From: JBJFCE01 sp964437825
GTDB lineage: Bacteria > Bacillota > Clostridia > Lachnospirales > Lachnospiraceae
Reading direction: 5' to 3'
Assembly (NCBI GenBank): GCA_964437825.1
Contig: CAYTIH010000006.1
Span: 8,168 to 72,167, forward strand
DNA: 64,000 nucleotides
Shown: positions 1 to 9,419 of the stretch, piece after piece
Position numbering within the stretch: the stretch's first letter is position 1
Layout: every line of letters begins with the position of its first letter
Position numbers and translations under genes: made by a program
Notes under the pieces: generated by a model
What the model was told of the DNA's origin: nothing
Databases searched by the model: none
Seen by the model: only the letters and a program-made list of their open reading frames with translations

Positions 1-1
1 G

Positions 2-385
2 ATATTGGAGGGCGTTGTCGATGACGATGTACTGCAAATTGCGGTCAGACATCACGAGAAGCTGGACGGCAGCGGATATCATAAGGGACTTACGAAGGAG
101 CAGCTGACGCTTCCTCAGCAGATCGTAGCAGTTGCCGATATTTTGAGCGCTTTATACGGAAAACGAAGCTATAAGGATTCCTTCAGCAAGGAAAAAATCC
201 AGAGTATCATGCAGGGAGATGCGGAAAACGGCAAGATCAATAAAGCAGCTGTGGATATCCTGATGCGAAATTATGATAATGTCATCGCGGAGTTTGAAAA
301 AGAAAAGGAAAATACCATCGGTCTGTATCTGAAAATTAAGGAACAATATGCAATTATGATTGAAAAATTTAAAGCTTTTCACTAA
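2..385 (+). CDS. HD-GYP domain protein, C-terminal end (cut by window edge)
   Basis: The frame is open from the first bases, so the gene starts upstream of the window; only about 127 C-terminal residues are seen. The stretch HHEKLDGSGYHKGL is the signature of HD-GYP domains (the GYP part), followed by a helical PQQIVAVADILSALYG segment and a charged helical tail. HD-GYP proteins usually hydrolyse cyclic di-GMP, but whether this one is active or regulatory cannot be judged without the HD residues upstream. The stop codon lies inside the left arm of a perfect inverted repeat. The family call is firm; any signal input domain is unknown. Confidence 0.85.
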   Translation: MLEGVVDDDVLQIAVRHHEKLDGSGYHKGLTKEQLTLPQQIVAVADILSALYGKRSYKDSFSKEKIQSIMQGDAENGKINKAAVDILMRNYDNVIAEFEKEKENTIGLYLKIKEQYAIMIEKFKAFH

Positions 386-418
386 CCGTAGGCACATGCA
401 AAGCATGTGCCTACGGTT
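384..418. terminator. Perfect 16-bp inverted repeat between convergent genes
   Basis: Arms 384-399 and 403-418 are perfectly complementary with a 3-nt AAA loop. The left arm begins at the stop codon of the HD-GYP gene, and the right arm ends 43 bp from the stop of the convergent ybaK. There is no clear T run on either strand, so it is a candidate bidirectional terminator or mRNA 3' end stabiliser, not a textbook intrinsic terminator. Confidence 0.6.
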
Positions 419-461
419 ATCGCAGCAGCCGCCAAATGATTATAATATCAAATCATTTTAT

Positions 462-950
462 TTAGGAGTTTTCCATCAGAATATCTGCGTATTCGGCTTT
501 GGATGCAATACGCAGATCCTCAGGCGAAAGCTCCATCTGCATCCCGAGCCTTCCGCCGCTGACAATGATCTTGTCATGCTCCTTCGCCTGATCGGCAATT
601 CTCGTCACAAATTGCTTTTTCATACCGATCGGCGTACAGCCGCCGCGAATATAGCCGGTAATTTGATTGATTTCTTTCACATGAATCATGGATACGGACT
701 TCTCTCCCACGCTCTTGGCAGCCTTTTTCATATCCAGCTCCCGATCAATCGGAATTACAAAAACAAAATAGTGTTTGCCGGCGCCGACAGTGACCAGAGT
801 CTTATACATTTTTTCATAGGGCTGGCCAAGCATATCCGCAATATGAATGGCGTCGATAAATTCATCACATTCATAGGTATGACATTCGTACGGAATTTTC
901 ATGGAATCCAGTATTCTCATTGCATTTGTTTTTTGTTCTTTTTTGGCCAT
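462..950 (-). CDS. ybaK: YbaK/EbsC family Cys-tRNA deacylase
   Basis: 162 residues, the usual length for stand-alone YbaK proteins, which hydrolyse mischarged Cys-tRNA(Pro) in trans to prolyl-tRNA synthetase. Visible family features are the segment YEKMYKTLVTVG, the FVFVIPIDRELD strand, the GYIRGGCTPIGMKK loop (conserved G-x-x-x-GG-x-x-P-x-G-x-K) and the late GGRLGMQMELSPEDL motif. It starts 6 bp after the serA stop, so it is the last gene of a serC-serA-ybaK run. The Shine-Dalgarno is weak (AAAGAA), suggesting translation linked to serA. Specificity for the tRNA is inferred from the family. Confidence 0.9.
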   Translation of the reverse strand: MAKKEQKTNAMRILDSMKIPYECHTYECDEFIDAIHIADMLGQPYEKMYKTLVTVGAGKHYFVFVIPIDRELDMKKAAKSVGEKSVSMIHVKEINQITGYIRGGCTPIGMKKQFVTRIADQAKEHDKIIVSGGRLGMQMELSPEDLRIASKAEYADILMENS

Positions 951-956
951 GATTCT

Positions 957-2120
957 TTATTTTACGACTCTGACGCGGAATACGCCTTCCACTGCCTGAA
1001 GCTTTTGAATAATTTCATCTGTTGCAGGCGACTCAATATCCAGCATGGTATAAGCAACCTCTCCGCGGGATTTATTCATCATGTCGGAAATATTGACTCC
1101 GGCATCTCCAAAGCATGCAGTAAATTTAGTAATCATGTTGGCAATATTCTTATGGCAGATCGCAACTCTTCCGGTCTTATTGCAGACACCCATATCCAGT
1201 GCAGGATAATTAACGGAATTTTTGATATTACCATTTTCCAAAAAATCCATCAGTTCCTTGACTGCCATCTTTGCGCAGTTATCCTCGGATTCTTCTGTGG
1301 AAGCTCCCAAATGCGGAATTACGATACAACCGGGTTTTCCGGCAACCGTGGTATTCGGGAAATCCGTCACATATTTTCTGACCCTTCCGCTCTCAATCCC
1401 TTTTAAAATTGCATTTTCATCCGCCAGAAGGTCCCTTGCAAAATTCAGGATCACTACGCCGTCCTTCATCTTGGCAACTGCAGCCTCATTTAACATCCCC
1501 TTGGTAGAATCCATTAAAGGTACATGTATGGTAATAAAATCACAGATTTCATAAATTTCTTCCACATTCAGTACATGCTTGACGTCGCGGCTTAGGTTCC
1601 ATGCAGCATCAACCGAAAGATATGGGTCGTAACCATATACTTCCATTCCCAGATGCTTTGCAGCATTCGCAACCTTAACGCCAATCGCACCCAAACCGAT
1701 AATGCCTAATTTCTTGCCCTCGATCTCCGTACCGGCAAAGCGTTTCTTTTCCTTCTCCGTTGCTTTGGCAATATTCTCATCATCCTGATCGGAAGCAACC
1801 CACTCAATACCGCCCACAATATCACGACATGCAAGCAGCATACCTGCAATCACCAATTCTTTTACACCGTTTGCATTCGCACCCGGAGTATTAAATACAA
1901 CAATCCCCTGTCCCGCGCATTTATCAAGCGGAATATTATTGACGCCTGCACCTGCTCTCGCTACGGCAAGAAGGCTGTCAGGAAGCTCCATGTCATGCAT
2001 CGCTGCGGAACGAACCAGAATTCCTTCCGCCTCCGTTATATTTTCTGTTTTCTGATACTGATCCGTAAAATCCACAAGTCCTACCTGAGAAATCGGATTC
2101 AGGCAATGATATTTAAACAT
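957..2120 (-). CDS. serA: D-3-phosphoglycerate dehydrogenase (serine biosynthesis, first step)
   Basis: Oxidises 3-phosphoglycerate to 3-phosphohydroxypyruvate with NAD. I place the start at the ATG at 2120 (387 residues) because AAAGGA lies 8 nt upstream and the protein then begins MFKYHCLNPIS; an upstream TTG would add 18 residues without a ribosome site. The Rossmann motif GIIGLGAIGVKVA is near residue 135, with catalytic R/E/H regions (residues ~220-280, including IPHLGASTEES) and a short C-terminal ACT domain after about residue 320 (MNKSRGEVAYTMLDIES), the usual site of serine feedback. It is the short SerA form with a single ACT domain. It lies 110 bp after serC and just before ybaK. 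Confidence 0.95.
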   Translation of the reverse strand: MFKYHCLNPISQVGLVDFTDQYQKTENITEAEGILVRSAAMHDMELPDSLLAVARAGAGVNNIPLDKCAGQGIVVFNTPGANANGVKELVIAGMLLACRDIVGGIEWVASDQDDENIAKATEKEKKRFAGTEIEGKKLGIIGLGAIGVKVANAAKHLGMEVYGYDPYLSVDAAWNLSRDVKHVLNVEEIYEICDFITIHVPLMDSTKGMLNEAAVAKMKDGVVILNFARDLLADENAILKGIESGRVRKYVTDFPNTTVAGKPGCIVIPHLGASTEESEDNCAKMAVKELMDFLENGNIKNSVNYPALDMGVCNKTGRVAICHKNIANMITKFTACFGDAGVNISDMMNKSRGEVAYTMLDIESPATDEIIQKLQAVEGVFRVRVVK

Positions 2121-2230
2121 GATAATATCCTTTCTTTCCATATATGTAATGACTGTCATGACGTGTAATAACAAGGCCCATAGCCATGCCCCTCATCGCA
2201 GTTTTTTAATCCTCTTTTATCAATCATACC

Positions 2231-3313
2231 TTATGAGTTTTCTTTTTCGAATTGTCTCATAAACTCTACAAGCTTTTCAACGCCCTCAATCGGCATCGCG
2301 TTATAAATACTTGCACGCATACCGCCGACGGTTCTGTGTCCTTTCAGATTGACAAAGCCTGCTGCAGCTGCTTCTTTTACAAATTTGGCGTCTAATTCTT
2401 CATTACCTGTCACAAAAGGAACATTCATCAGGGAACGATCCTTTGCAACTACAGTTCCACGGAACAGTTTGCTTTCATCCAGGAAATCATACAGAATCTT
2501 CGCCTTTTTCTCATTGAGTTCCTTCATGGCTGACAAACCGCCCATTTTCTTTAACCATTTGAATACCTTGCCGCAGATATAGATTCCATAGCATGGCGGC
2601 GTATTATATAAAGAATCCGCATCCGCATGAATCTTATAGCGAAGCATGGTGGGTGTTCCGGGAAGCACATCCTCAGTAATCAGATCTTCCCTGATAATTA
2701 CGATAACCACTCCTGCAGGACCGATATTTTTCTGCACACCGCCATAGATGACGCCATATTTGGTAACATCCACAGGCTCGGATAAAAAGCATGAGGAAAC
2801 ATCGGCTACAAGCGTATGTCCTTTGGTATTGGGCAGCTCCTTGTATTTGGTTCCGTAAATTGTGTTGTTCTCACATATGTAAACATAGTCCGCATCATCA
2901 GGAATCGGGAGATCGGAACAGTCCGGAATATAAGAAAAGGTCTTATCTGCGGAGGAAGCAACCTCAATGGCCTCACCGTACATTTTCGCTTCCTGATATG
3001 CTTTCTTTGCCCACTGACCGGTCACGATATAAGCTGCTTTCTTATTTTTCATCAGGTTCATGGGAATCATTGCAAACTGCTGGCTTGCACCGCCCTGTAA
3101 AAAGAGCACCTTATAGTTATCCGGTATATTCATAAGCTCTCTCAAATCGGCCTCAGCCTCTTTGATAATCGTATCATACACCTTGGATCTGTGGCTCATT
3201 TCCATTACGGACATGCCTGACCCCTTGTAATCTAACATCTCTTGTGCAGCTTCTTTTAATACTTCTTCAGGCAAAACTGCCGGACCTGCTGAAAAATTGT
3301 ATACTCTGGACAT
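2231..3313 (-). CDS. serC: Phosphoserine aminotransferase
   Basis: Class V, PLP-dependent enzyme converting 3-phosphohydroxypyruvate and glutamate to O-phosphoserine. The protein opens MSRVYNFSAGPAVLP, the family N terminus, and the PLP lysine sits in GGVQKNIGPAG near residue 197. The KGHRTVGGMRASIYNA segment near the end is also typical. The start at 3313 follows a strong GGAGGAG site; an ATG 30 bp upstream overlaps that site and is rejected. 360 residues is the family length. No serB is in this run, so phosphoserine phosphatase must be encoded elsewhere. Confidence 0.95.
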   Translation of the reverse strand: MSRVYNFSAGPAVLPEEVLKEAAQEMLDYKGSGMSVMEMSHRSKVYDTIIKEAEADLRELMNIPDNYKVLFLQGGASQQFAMIPMNLMKNKKAAYIVTGQWAKKAYQEAKMYGEAIEVASSADKTFSYIPDCSDLPIPDDADYVYICENNTIYGTKYKELPNTKGHTLVADVSSCFLSEPVDVTKYGVIYGGVQKNIGPAGVVIVIIREDLITEDVLPGTPTMLRYKIHADADSLYNTPPCYGIYICGKVFKWLKKMGGLSAMKELNEKKAKILYDFLDESKLFRGTVVAKDRSLMNVPFVTGNEELDAKFVKEAAAAGFVNLKGHRTVGGMRASIYNAMPIEGVEKLVEFMRQFEKENS

Positions 3314-3361
3314 TTGTTCTCCTCCCGGTTTAATATGTAACATTAATGAATTATTTTACAT

Positions 3362-4795
3362 TCATTGAAATGATACGTCAAGCGTTAATTCATCCTCATA
3401 GTACATGATGACCGGCAGACCATTGTCAATATCCGCAAACAAAAGTTCCATCTGTTCTAACGGTACATTGATACAGCCATGGGAACCATTGGTTTTATAG
3501 ATATCGCCCCCAAAGCGGTTCCTCCATGTCGCATCATGGATTCCGATGTTTTTATATACAGGCACCCAGTAATTTACAAAGGATGCATAGCCCGGCCCCC
3601 GAAGAATCCGTTTTTGGTACATTCCCTGTACATAGCAGATTCTGGACGGCGTACCAAGCCTCCATGCCAGATTTCCCGATACGATATCCGTTTCCAAAAC
3701 GATTTCATCATCTTTTACATAATAAAGATGCTGTTTGGTCAAATTTACTTCAATATAATCGGGGCCGATATCATCCGTTCCCTGATAAAGCGCCTTATGG
3801 ATATATTCCGGCTCACGATCCGACTCATCATGCATGTGAAACGCTTCTATCAGGTAGCTTACTTCCGCTTTTCTGTCAATCTCATTCCCGTAGATACCGC
3901 CCTCCACCGTTACGTCTTCTCCTGTAACGGTTCGATATCTCCGCTCCTTGCCATAGGTATCATACTGCTCTGCAAGCAGATCAATATAGGCTGTAACGGC
4001 ATCTTCATTTAAGATCAGAGCGCCGTTTTCATCAAAGATAAAATCTCCGTTCTCATCCACGAGGATCCATGAAGCTACGACACTTTCATCAATCTGCTGC
4101 GTTACATCGCCCAACAGATAGTTCATATGAAAATCCTGAAACTCAGAAACCGATTCCCATAATTCAAGCGTATCAGCCCACTCTTTTATCAAAATCAGAT
4201 TCTCATAGCAGCCTGCCAGCGTCAGGTCTACAAAATCCTGCCCGTCCGTCACCGCCTGATAAATTGCCTCATATGCTTTTTCCGGTATCAACCTGTTTTG
4301 CGTAGTATCATAGAGCTGATACCCGAATTCGGTAGAAACAATCTCCACCTCCGGCTCCTTCTGATAGCCTTCCTGCATACAGGGCAGCTCCCGGATCGCA
4401 GCCGACAGAACTTCTTCTTCATATATTACCTTCGGCGTAATCCGGTAATGGCCGAAGGAAAACAGATTCAAAAACCACAGAAAAGGATTTTGCTTTTCCC
4501 GGATTTCCTTCAATGCATCCGTATAATCCACCTGAAAATGCGTCTGGTCCAGCTCAAGCACTTCCGTTTCCGTATCGGAAACAGCAATCGTAATCTGTTC
4601 ATTCGTATCCTGCTGTCTAAGCAGATCATTGATTTCCTCAATATGCTTGCCGGTACAATATACGCCGTTCACATAGGTTCCAAGGCTGTAGCTGCCGGCA
4701 TAATACAGAGCCAGCACAATATATACAGTTATAATCGGCACTGTGACCGCCAAAATAGACAAGATCCAGACCGCATGATGTTTTTCAGTATTCAT
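3362..4795 (-). CDS. L,D-transpeptidase (YkuD) with N-terminal anchor and peptidoglycan-binding-like region
   Basis: 477 residues. One hydrophobic segment near residues 9-31 anchors the protein in the membrane with the rest outside. The middle (about 60-320) resembles the PG_binding_4 region found in clostridial L,D-transpeptidases. The C-terminal YkuD domain holds the catalytic SHGCINVP motif (Cys about residue 440) with an upstream GIHDATWRNRFG histidine segment. Such enzymes make 3-3 crosslinks in peptidoglycan or attach proteins to it. The gene starts 24 bp after the ilvB stop and may be read from the branched-chain operon. The ribosome site is weak (ATAGG close to the ATG). Confidence 0.9.
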   Translation of the reverse strand: MNTEKHHAVWILSILAVTVPIITVYIVLALYYAGSYSLGTYVNGVYCTGKHIEEINDLLRQQDTNEQITIAVSDTETEVLELDQTHFQVDYTDALKEIREKQNPFLWFLNLFSFGHYRITPKVIYEEEVLSAAIRELPCMQEGYQKEPEVEIVSTEFGYQLYDTTQNRLIPEKAYEAIYQAVTDGQDFVDLTLAGCYENLILIKEWADTLELWESVSEFQDFHMNYLLGDVTQQIDESVVASWILVDENGDFIFDENGALILNEDAVTAYIDLLAEQYDTYGKERRYRTVTGEDVTVEGGIYGNEIDRKAEVSYLIEAFHMHDESDREPEYIHKALYQGTDDIGPDYIEVNLTKQHLYYVKDDEIVLETDIVSGNLAWRLGTPSRICYVQGMYQKRILRGPGYASFVNYWVPVYKNIGIHDATWRNRFGGDIYKTNGSHGCINVPLEQMELLFADIDNGLPVIMYYEDELTLDVSFQ

Positions 4796-4819
4796 ATACC
4801 TATCTTTTCATTTGTAAGC

Positions 4820-6502
4820 TCAAGCCTTCTGTTTGGCTAAATCATCGGCATCAAAAACCTCACTGATCGCAGTTCCCGGAGATACCATCGGGAACACCTT
4901 ATCATCCTCTGCAATGATACAGTCAAGTACAACGGGTACCCCGGCCTGGACAGCCTCTTTCAGCGCCGGTGCAACCTCTTCTTTCTTTGTGACGCGAATT
5001 GCCTTACATCCCAGTCCTTCGGCAACCTTTACAAAATCAACCTTGTCATCCAGCACGGTCTGGGAATATCTGTGATCATAGAACAGTGTCTGCCACTGGC
5101 GTACCATACCAAGTACATGGTTATTAATAATAATCTGGATGATCGGAATATTGTATCTGCTGGCGGTTGCAAGCTCATTCATATTCATGCGGAAGCAGCC
5201 GTCGCCGGCAATATTCACACATATCTTATCCGGCTGTCCCATTTTGGCACCGATGCAGGCGCCAAGACCATATCCCATGGTTCCGAGTCCGCCGGACGAA
5301 AGGAAGGTTCTCGGCTTTGAATAATGATAAAACTGGGACGCCCACATTTGATGCTGCCCTACGTCAGTGGTAACAATCGCCTCTCCGTTTGTTACCCTTT
5401 CCAGCTCCTCAATGATATACGGGCAGGTCAAAACATCCTTCTCATATTTGAGCGGATATTTTTCTTTCATCTCCATAATATGGCTGACCCACTCATCATG
5501 CTTTAAATCCGGAAGCAGCTCATTTAATTTATGTAGAATATCCTTTAAATCTCCTACAACAGACGCCGTTGACTTTACATTCTTGTCAATTTCCGCCGCA
5601 TCAATATCTATATGAAGAATTTTGGCATTCGGTGCAAACATCTTAACATTTCCCACCACCCGGTCGGAAAAGCGAACGCCAAGACTGATTAACAGATCAC
5701 ATTCCTGCACGCCCAGATTGGAGGTTTTCGTACCATGCATACCGATCATGCCGGTATATAACGGATCCCTTCCGTCAAAACTGCCCTTTCCCATCAGCGT
5801 GTCGCATACCGGAGCATTCACTTTTTTCACAAAGGTGCTAAGCTCCCCGGATGCATTTGACAGGATAACACCGCCGCCCACATAAAAATACGGCTTTTTC
5901 GCAGCTTTGATCAGCTCCGCCGCAGTCAGCAGATCCTGCCGGGTATAGGTTTGCGGCGTCTTGATTTCTTCCGGTTTTACAGGCGTGTATTCACAGGTAT
6001 TGGCCGTAACGTCCTTCGTAATATCCACTAAAACAGGTCCCGGTCTTCCGCTCTTAGCAATCCGAAATGCTCTGCGCAGCGTATCCGCAAGCATTGTTAC
6101 ATCCTTCACAATGTAGCTGTGCTTCGTGATCGGCATGACAACTCCCGCAATATCCACCTCCTGGAAGGAATCCTTGCCAAGCGCCGGCAGATTTACGTTT
6201 GCGGTGATGGCAACGATCGGAATGGAATCCATTGCGGCGGTTGCAATACCTGTTACCAGATTTGTTGCACCCGGACCGCTCGTCGCCATGCAGACACCTA
6301 CCTTTCCGGTTGCTCTTGCATAGCCGTCAGCCGCATGCGCCGCTCCCTGTTCATGCGAGGTCAGCACATGAAAAATTTCATCCTGATGCTTATACAGCGC
6401 ATCATACACATTTAAGATCGTTCCGCCGGGATATCCGAAAACAGTATCCACGCCCTGTTCTTTTAAACATTCTATTACGATTTCTGCTCCTGTTAATTCC
6501 AT
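4820..6502 (-). CDS. ilvB: Acetolactate synthase, large (catalytic) subunit
   Basis: ThDP-dependent first common step of valine, leucine and isoleucine synthesis. The catalytic glutamate is in TSHEQGAAHAADGYAR, and the ThDP/Mg motif runs from GDGCFRMNMNE to the NNH about 25 residues later. The ATG at 6502 is chosen because AGAGG lies 7 nt upstream; ATGs 6 and 33 bp further up lack a proper site. That gives 560 residues, the family length. No small regulatory subunit (ilvN/ilvH) lies beside it, so this subunit either works alone or uses a partner encoded elsewhere. It follows ilvD by 38 bp. Confidence 0.95.
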   Translation of the reverse strand: MELTGAEIVIECLKEQGVDTVFGYPGGTILNVYDALYKHQDEIFHVLTSHEQGAAHAADGYARATGKVGVCMATSGPGATNLVTGIATAAMDSIPIVAITANVNLPALGKDSFQEVDIAGVVMPITKHSYIVKDVTMLADTLRRAFRIAKSGRPGPVLVDITKDVTANTCEYTPVKPEEIKTPQTYTRQDLLTAAELIKAAKKPYFYVGGGVILSNASGELSTFVKKVNAPVCDTLMGKGSFDGRDPLYTGMIGMHGTKTSNLGVQECDLLISLGVRFSDRVVGNVKMFAPNAKILHIDIDAAEIDKNVKSTASVVGDLKDILHKLNELLPDLKHDEWVSHIMEMKEKYPLKYEKDVLTCPYIIEELERVTNGEAIVTTDVGQHQMWASQFYHYSKPRTFLSSGGLGTMGYGLGACIGAKMGQPDKICVNIAGDGCFRMNMNELATASRYNIPIIQIIINNHVLGMVRQWQTLFYDHRYSQTVLDDKVDFVKVAEGLGCKAIRVTKKEEVAPALKEAVQAGVPVVLDCIIAEDDKVFPMVSPGTAISEVFDADDLAKQKA

Positions 6503-6540
6503 ATCCATACCTCTTAGTTTTTCTCTTGCTATCAAATCCG

Positions 6541-8217
6541 TTATTTTGGCTGTCCCGGGATTTCAAGAATTGCACCGCGGTTTCCGCTTGTAACCATTTC
6601 TCTGTATCTTGCCAGATAACCGCCCGTAACCTTCGGCTCTCTCGGCTGCCAAAGCGCCTTTCTCCTTGCAAGCTCCTCATCGGAAACATGTAAATTCAAG
6701 GTCATATTGGGAATATCCACGGTAATCCTATCGCCTTCTTCCACAAGCGCGATCGGTCCTCCGACTGCAGCCTCCGGTGATACATGCCCGATGGATGCGC
6801 CTCTGGATGCGCCCGAAAAACGACCGTCCGTAATCAGTGCAACACTGGAGCCAAGGCCCATTCCGGCAATCGCGGAGGTAGGATTCAGCATCTCACGCAT
6901 ACCGGGGCCTCCCTTAGGTCCCTCATAACGGATGACTACCACGTCTCCGGCAACAATCTTTCCGCCTTTGATCGCTTCAATCGCATCCTCCTCACAGTCA
7001 AATACTCTGGCAGGTCCGGTATGAACCATCATTTCTTCCACCACTGCCGAACGTTTTACGACAGAACCGTCCGGAGCCAGATTGCCTTTTAATACTGCAA
7101 GCCCGCCGTTTGCACTGTACGGATTGCTCAGCGGACGGATTACTTCTTCATTCTTATTCACCGCATGCTCTACATTTTCCTTTACGGTTTTTCCCGTAAC
7201 CGTAATACAATCGGTATGTAAAAGCCCTGCCTGCATCAATTCGTTCATTACGGCATATACGCCGCCGGCCTCGTTCAAATCCTCCATATAGGTCGGGCCT
7301 GCCGGCGCCAAATGACAGAGGTTCGGCGTCTTTGCACTGATCTCATTTGCAAAGGCAATATCAAAATCAAAGCCTATTTCATGTGCAATCGCCGGAAGAT
7401 GAAGCATACTGTTTGTAGAACATCCGAGAGCCATATCAACGGTAAGTGCATTTAAAATTGCTTCCTTGGTCATAATATCCCTTGGTCTGATATTTTTTTC
7501 AAGCATTTCCATAACAGCCATACCGGCATGCTTTGCAAGCTTAATACGCTCCGAATATACAGCGGGTATCGTTCCGTTTCCCGGAAGTCCCATACCAAGC
7601 GCCTCAGTCAGGCAGTTCATGGAATTTGCGGTATACATACCCGAACAGGAACCGCAGGTAGGACATACCTTCTCCTCATATTCGCGCACTTCCGCTTCCG
7701 TCATGGTTCCTGCAGCATAGGAGCCGACCGCTTCGAACATGGAGGAAAGACTTCTCTTTTGGCCCTTCACATGTCCTGCCAGCATCGGTCCGCCGGATAC
7801 AAAGACCGTCGGAACATTGATTCTGGCTGCCGCCATCAAAAGTCCTGGTACATTCTTGTCACAGTTGGGCACCATAACAAGTGCGTCAAACTGATGCGCG
7901 AGTGCCATACATTCGGTAGAATCCGCAATCAGATCCCTTGTAACCAGAGAATATTTCATTCCCACATGTCCCATGGCGATACCGTCACATACGGCAATCG
8001 CAGGAAATACTACCGGAACGCCGCCGGCCTCTGCAACACCGAGCTTGACTGCATTCACGATTTTATCCAGATTCATATGTCCCGGTACAATCTCATTATA
8101 AGAGCTGACAATACCCACCATCGGCTTTTTCATTTCTTCCTCAGTGAAACCGAGCGCATTGAATAAGGATCTGTGGGGCGCTTGCTGCATTCCTTTTTTA
8201 ACATGATCACTTCTCAT
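6541..8217 (-). CDS. ilvD: Dihydroxy-acid dehydratase
   Basis: Fe-S enzyme that dehydrates 2,3-dihydroxy-isovalerate and its methyl homologue in branched-chain amino acid synthesis. The cluster-binding cysteines are visible in MVPNCDKNVPG (about residue 120) and CPTCGSCSGMYTANSM (about 190), and the C-terminal GRFSGASRGASIGHVSPEA motif is intact. 558 residues, the normal size. AAGGAAGAAGGAAAA precedes the ATG at 8217. It sits between leuB and ilvB with short gaps, forming a leuB-ilvD-ilvB operon. Confidence 0.97.
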   Translation of the reverse strand: MRSDHVKKGMQQAPHRSLFNALGFTEEEMKKPMVGIVSSYNEIVPGHMNLDKIVNAVKLGVAEAGGVPVVFPAIAVCDGIAMGHVGMKYSLVTRDLIADSTECMALAHQFDALVMVPNCDKNVPGLLMAAARINVPTVFVSGGPMLAGHVKGQKRSLSSMFEAVGSYAAGTMTEAEVREYEEKVCPTCGSCSGMYTANSMNCLTEALGMGLPGNGTIPAVYSERIKLAKHAGMAVMEMLEKNIRPRDIMTKEAILNALTVDMALGCSTNSMLHLPAIAHEIGFDFDIAFANEISAKTPNLCHLAPAGPTYMEDLNEAGGVYAVMNELMQAGLLHTDCITVTGKTVKENVEHAVNKNEEVIRPLSNPYSANGGLAVLKGNLAPDGSVVKRSAVVEEMMVHTGPARVFDCEEDAIEAIKGGKIVAGDVVVIRYEGPKGGPGMREMLNPTSAIAGMGLGSSVALITDGRFSGASRGASIGHVSPEAAVGGPIALVEEGDRITVDIPNMTLNLHVSDEELARRKALWQPREPKVTGGYLARYREMVTSGNRGAILEIPGQPK

Positions 8218-8236
8218 TTGATTTTCCTTCTTCCTT

Positions 8237-9334
8237 TCAGATTCTTTCGCAGATCAGGTCTCCCATCTGAGTGGTCGTAACCTGTGTAATTCCGTCCATA
8301 TTATGATTCTGCGGCATAATGTCAATGGTGCGGTATCCTTCTTTTAATACCTGTTTTACCGCTTTCTCTATTTTTGCCGCTTCCCGATCCAGATCAAAGG
8401 AATAGCGAAGCATCATGGCAGCGCTCAAAATTGTCGCAATCGGATTTGCAATATCTTTGCCCGCAATATCGGGTGCGGAGCCGCCGCTTGGCTCATACAG
8501 GCCAAACTTCGTATCATTTAAGGAAGCGCTGGCAAGCATTCCGATGGAACCCGTAATCATACTCGCTTCGTCTGAAAGAATATCGCCAAACATGTTCTCC
8601 GTTAATACAACATCAAACTGTGCGGGGTTCTTTACAAGCTGCATCGCACAGTTATCCACCAGCATGTGCTCCAGCGTAACCTCCGGATAGTCCTTTGCCA
8701 CTTCGTTTACGATTTTACGCCATAACCTGGAAGAATCCAGTACATTTGCCTTATCCACACTGGTTACTTTTTTGCGCCGCTTCATGGCAATCTCAAAGCC
8801 CTTGACGGCAATTCTGCGAATCTCGTCTTCATTGTAGGTCAAGGTGTCGATTGCAGTAAGCTTTCCGTTTATTTCCTGTGTTTTTCGTTCCCCAAAGTAA
8901 AGTCCTCCGGTAAGCTCCCGCATAATCATCATATCGAAACCGGCACTGCTGATTTCTTCCTTTAGCGGACATGCCGCCGCAAGCTCGTCATATAATACCG
9001 CCGGACGCAGATTCGCAAACAGATTCAGTGCCTTACGGATTTTCAAAAGTCCTGCCTCCGGACGTTTTTCCGGCGGAAGCTGATACCACGGCGATGTAGA
9101 GGTGTTTCCGCCGATGGAACCCATTAAGACAGCGTCCGCAGATCCGGCTGTTTCAATTGCCTCGTCCGTCAGCGGAATCCCGTGCACATCTATGGATGCT
9201 CCTCCCATCAAAATATCGGTAAACGCAAAGTGATGTCCGTATGTATCCGCCACATGCTCAAGCACCTTTTTTGCCTCACGGACTACCTCGGGACCGATTC
9301 CGTCTCCGGGAATACAGGTAATGTTAAAATTCAT
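8237..9334 (-). CDS. leuB: 3-isopropylmalate dehydrogenase
   Basis: NAD-dependent oxidative decarboxylation of 3-isopropylmalate in leucine synthesis. The protein opens MNFNITCIPGDGIGPEVV. It carries GGLYFGERK in the middle and the C-terminal TENMFGDILSDEASM and GSAPDIAGKDIANP motifs. The start at 9334 has GAGGA 6 nt upstream; the frame stays open upstream through the yajC terminator, which is not coding. 365 residues. leuA, leuC and leuD are not in the window. Confidence 0.96.
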   Translation of the reverse strand: MNFNITCIPGDGIGPEVVREAKKVLEHVADTYGHHFAFTDILMGGASIDVHGIPLTDEAIETAGSADAVLMGSIGGNTSTSPWYQLPPEKRPEAGLLKIRKALNLFANLRPAVLYDELAAACPLKEEISSAGFDMMIMRELTGGLYFGERKTQEINGKLTAIDTLTYNEDEIRRIAVKGFEIAMKRRKKVTSVDKANVLDSSRLWRKIVNEVAKDYPEVTLEHMLVDNCAMQLVKNPAQFDVVLTENMFGDILSDEASMITGSIGMLASASLNDTKFGLYEPSGGSAPDIAGKDIANPIATILSAAMMLRYSFDLDREAAKIEKAVKQVLKEGYRTIDIMPQNHNMDGITQVTTTQMGDLICERI

Positions 9335-9380
9335 AGTTTTCCTCATTTCCGCGCTGCTTTTTGCGCATAATATTATGATT

Positions 9381-9410
9381 AAAAAGAGGCGTTCATACGA
9401 GCGCCTCTTT
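9381..9410 (-). terminator. Intrinsic terminator after yajC
   Basis: Read on the minus strand, AAAGAGGCG pairs with CGCCTCTTT across a 10-nt loop and is followed by a T run. It begins 10 nt after the yajC stop and separates yajC from leuB, so leuB needs its own promoter in the roughly 45 bp that follow or depends on read-through. I see no leader peptide or T-box there. Confidence 0.85.
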
Positions 9411-9419
9411 CCATGTTCT

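Noticed and set aside
360..1406. Long plus-strand open frame (348 codons) over ybaK and serA
   Set aside because: It is antisense to two well-recognised genes, has poor start context and no recognisable domains.
9335..9419. T-box or leucine leader before leuB
   Set aside because: The hairpin there directly follows yajC and behaves as its terminator; there is no leader peptide or specifier region.
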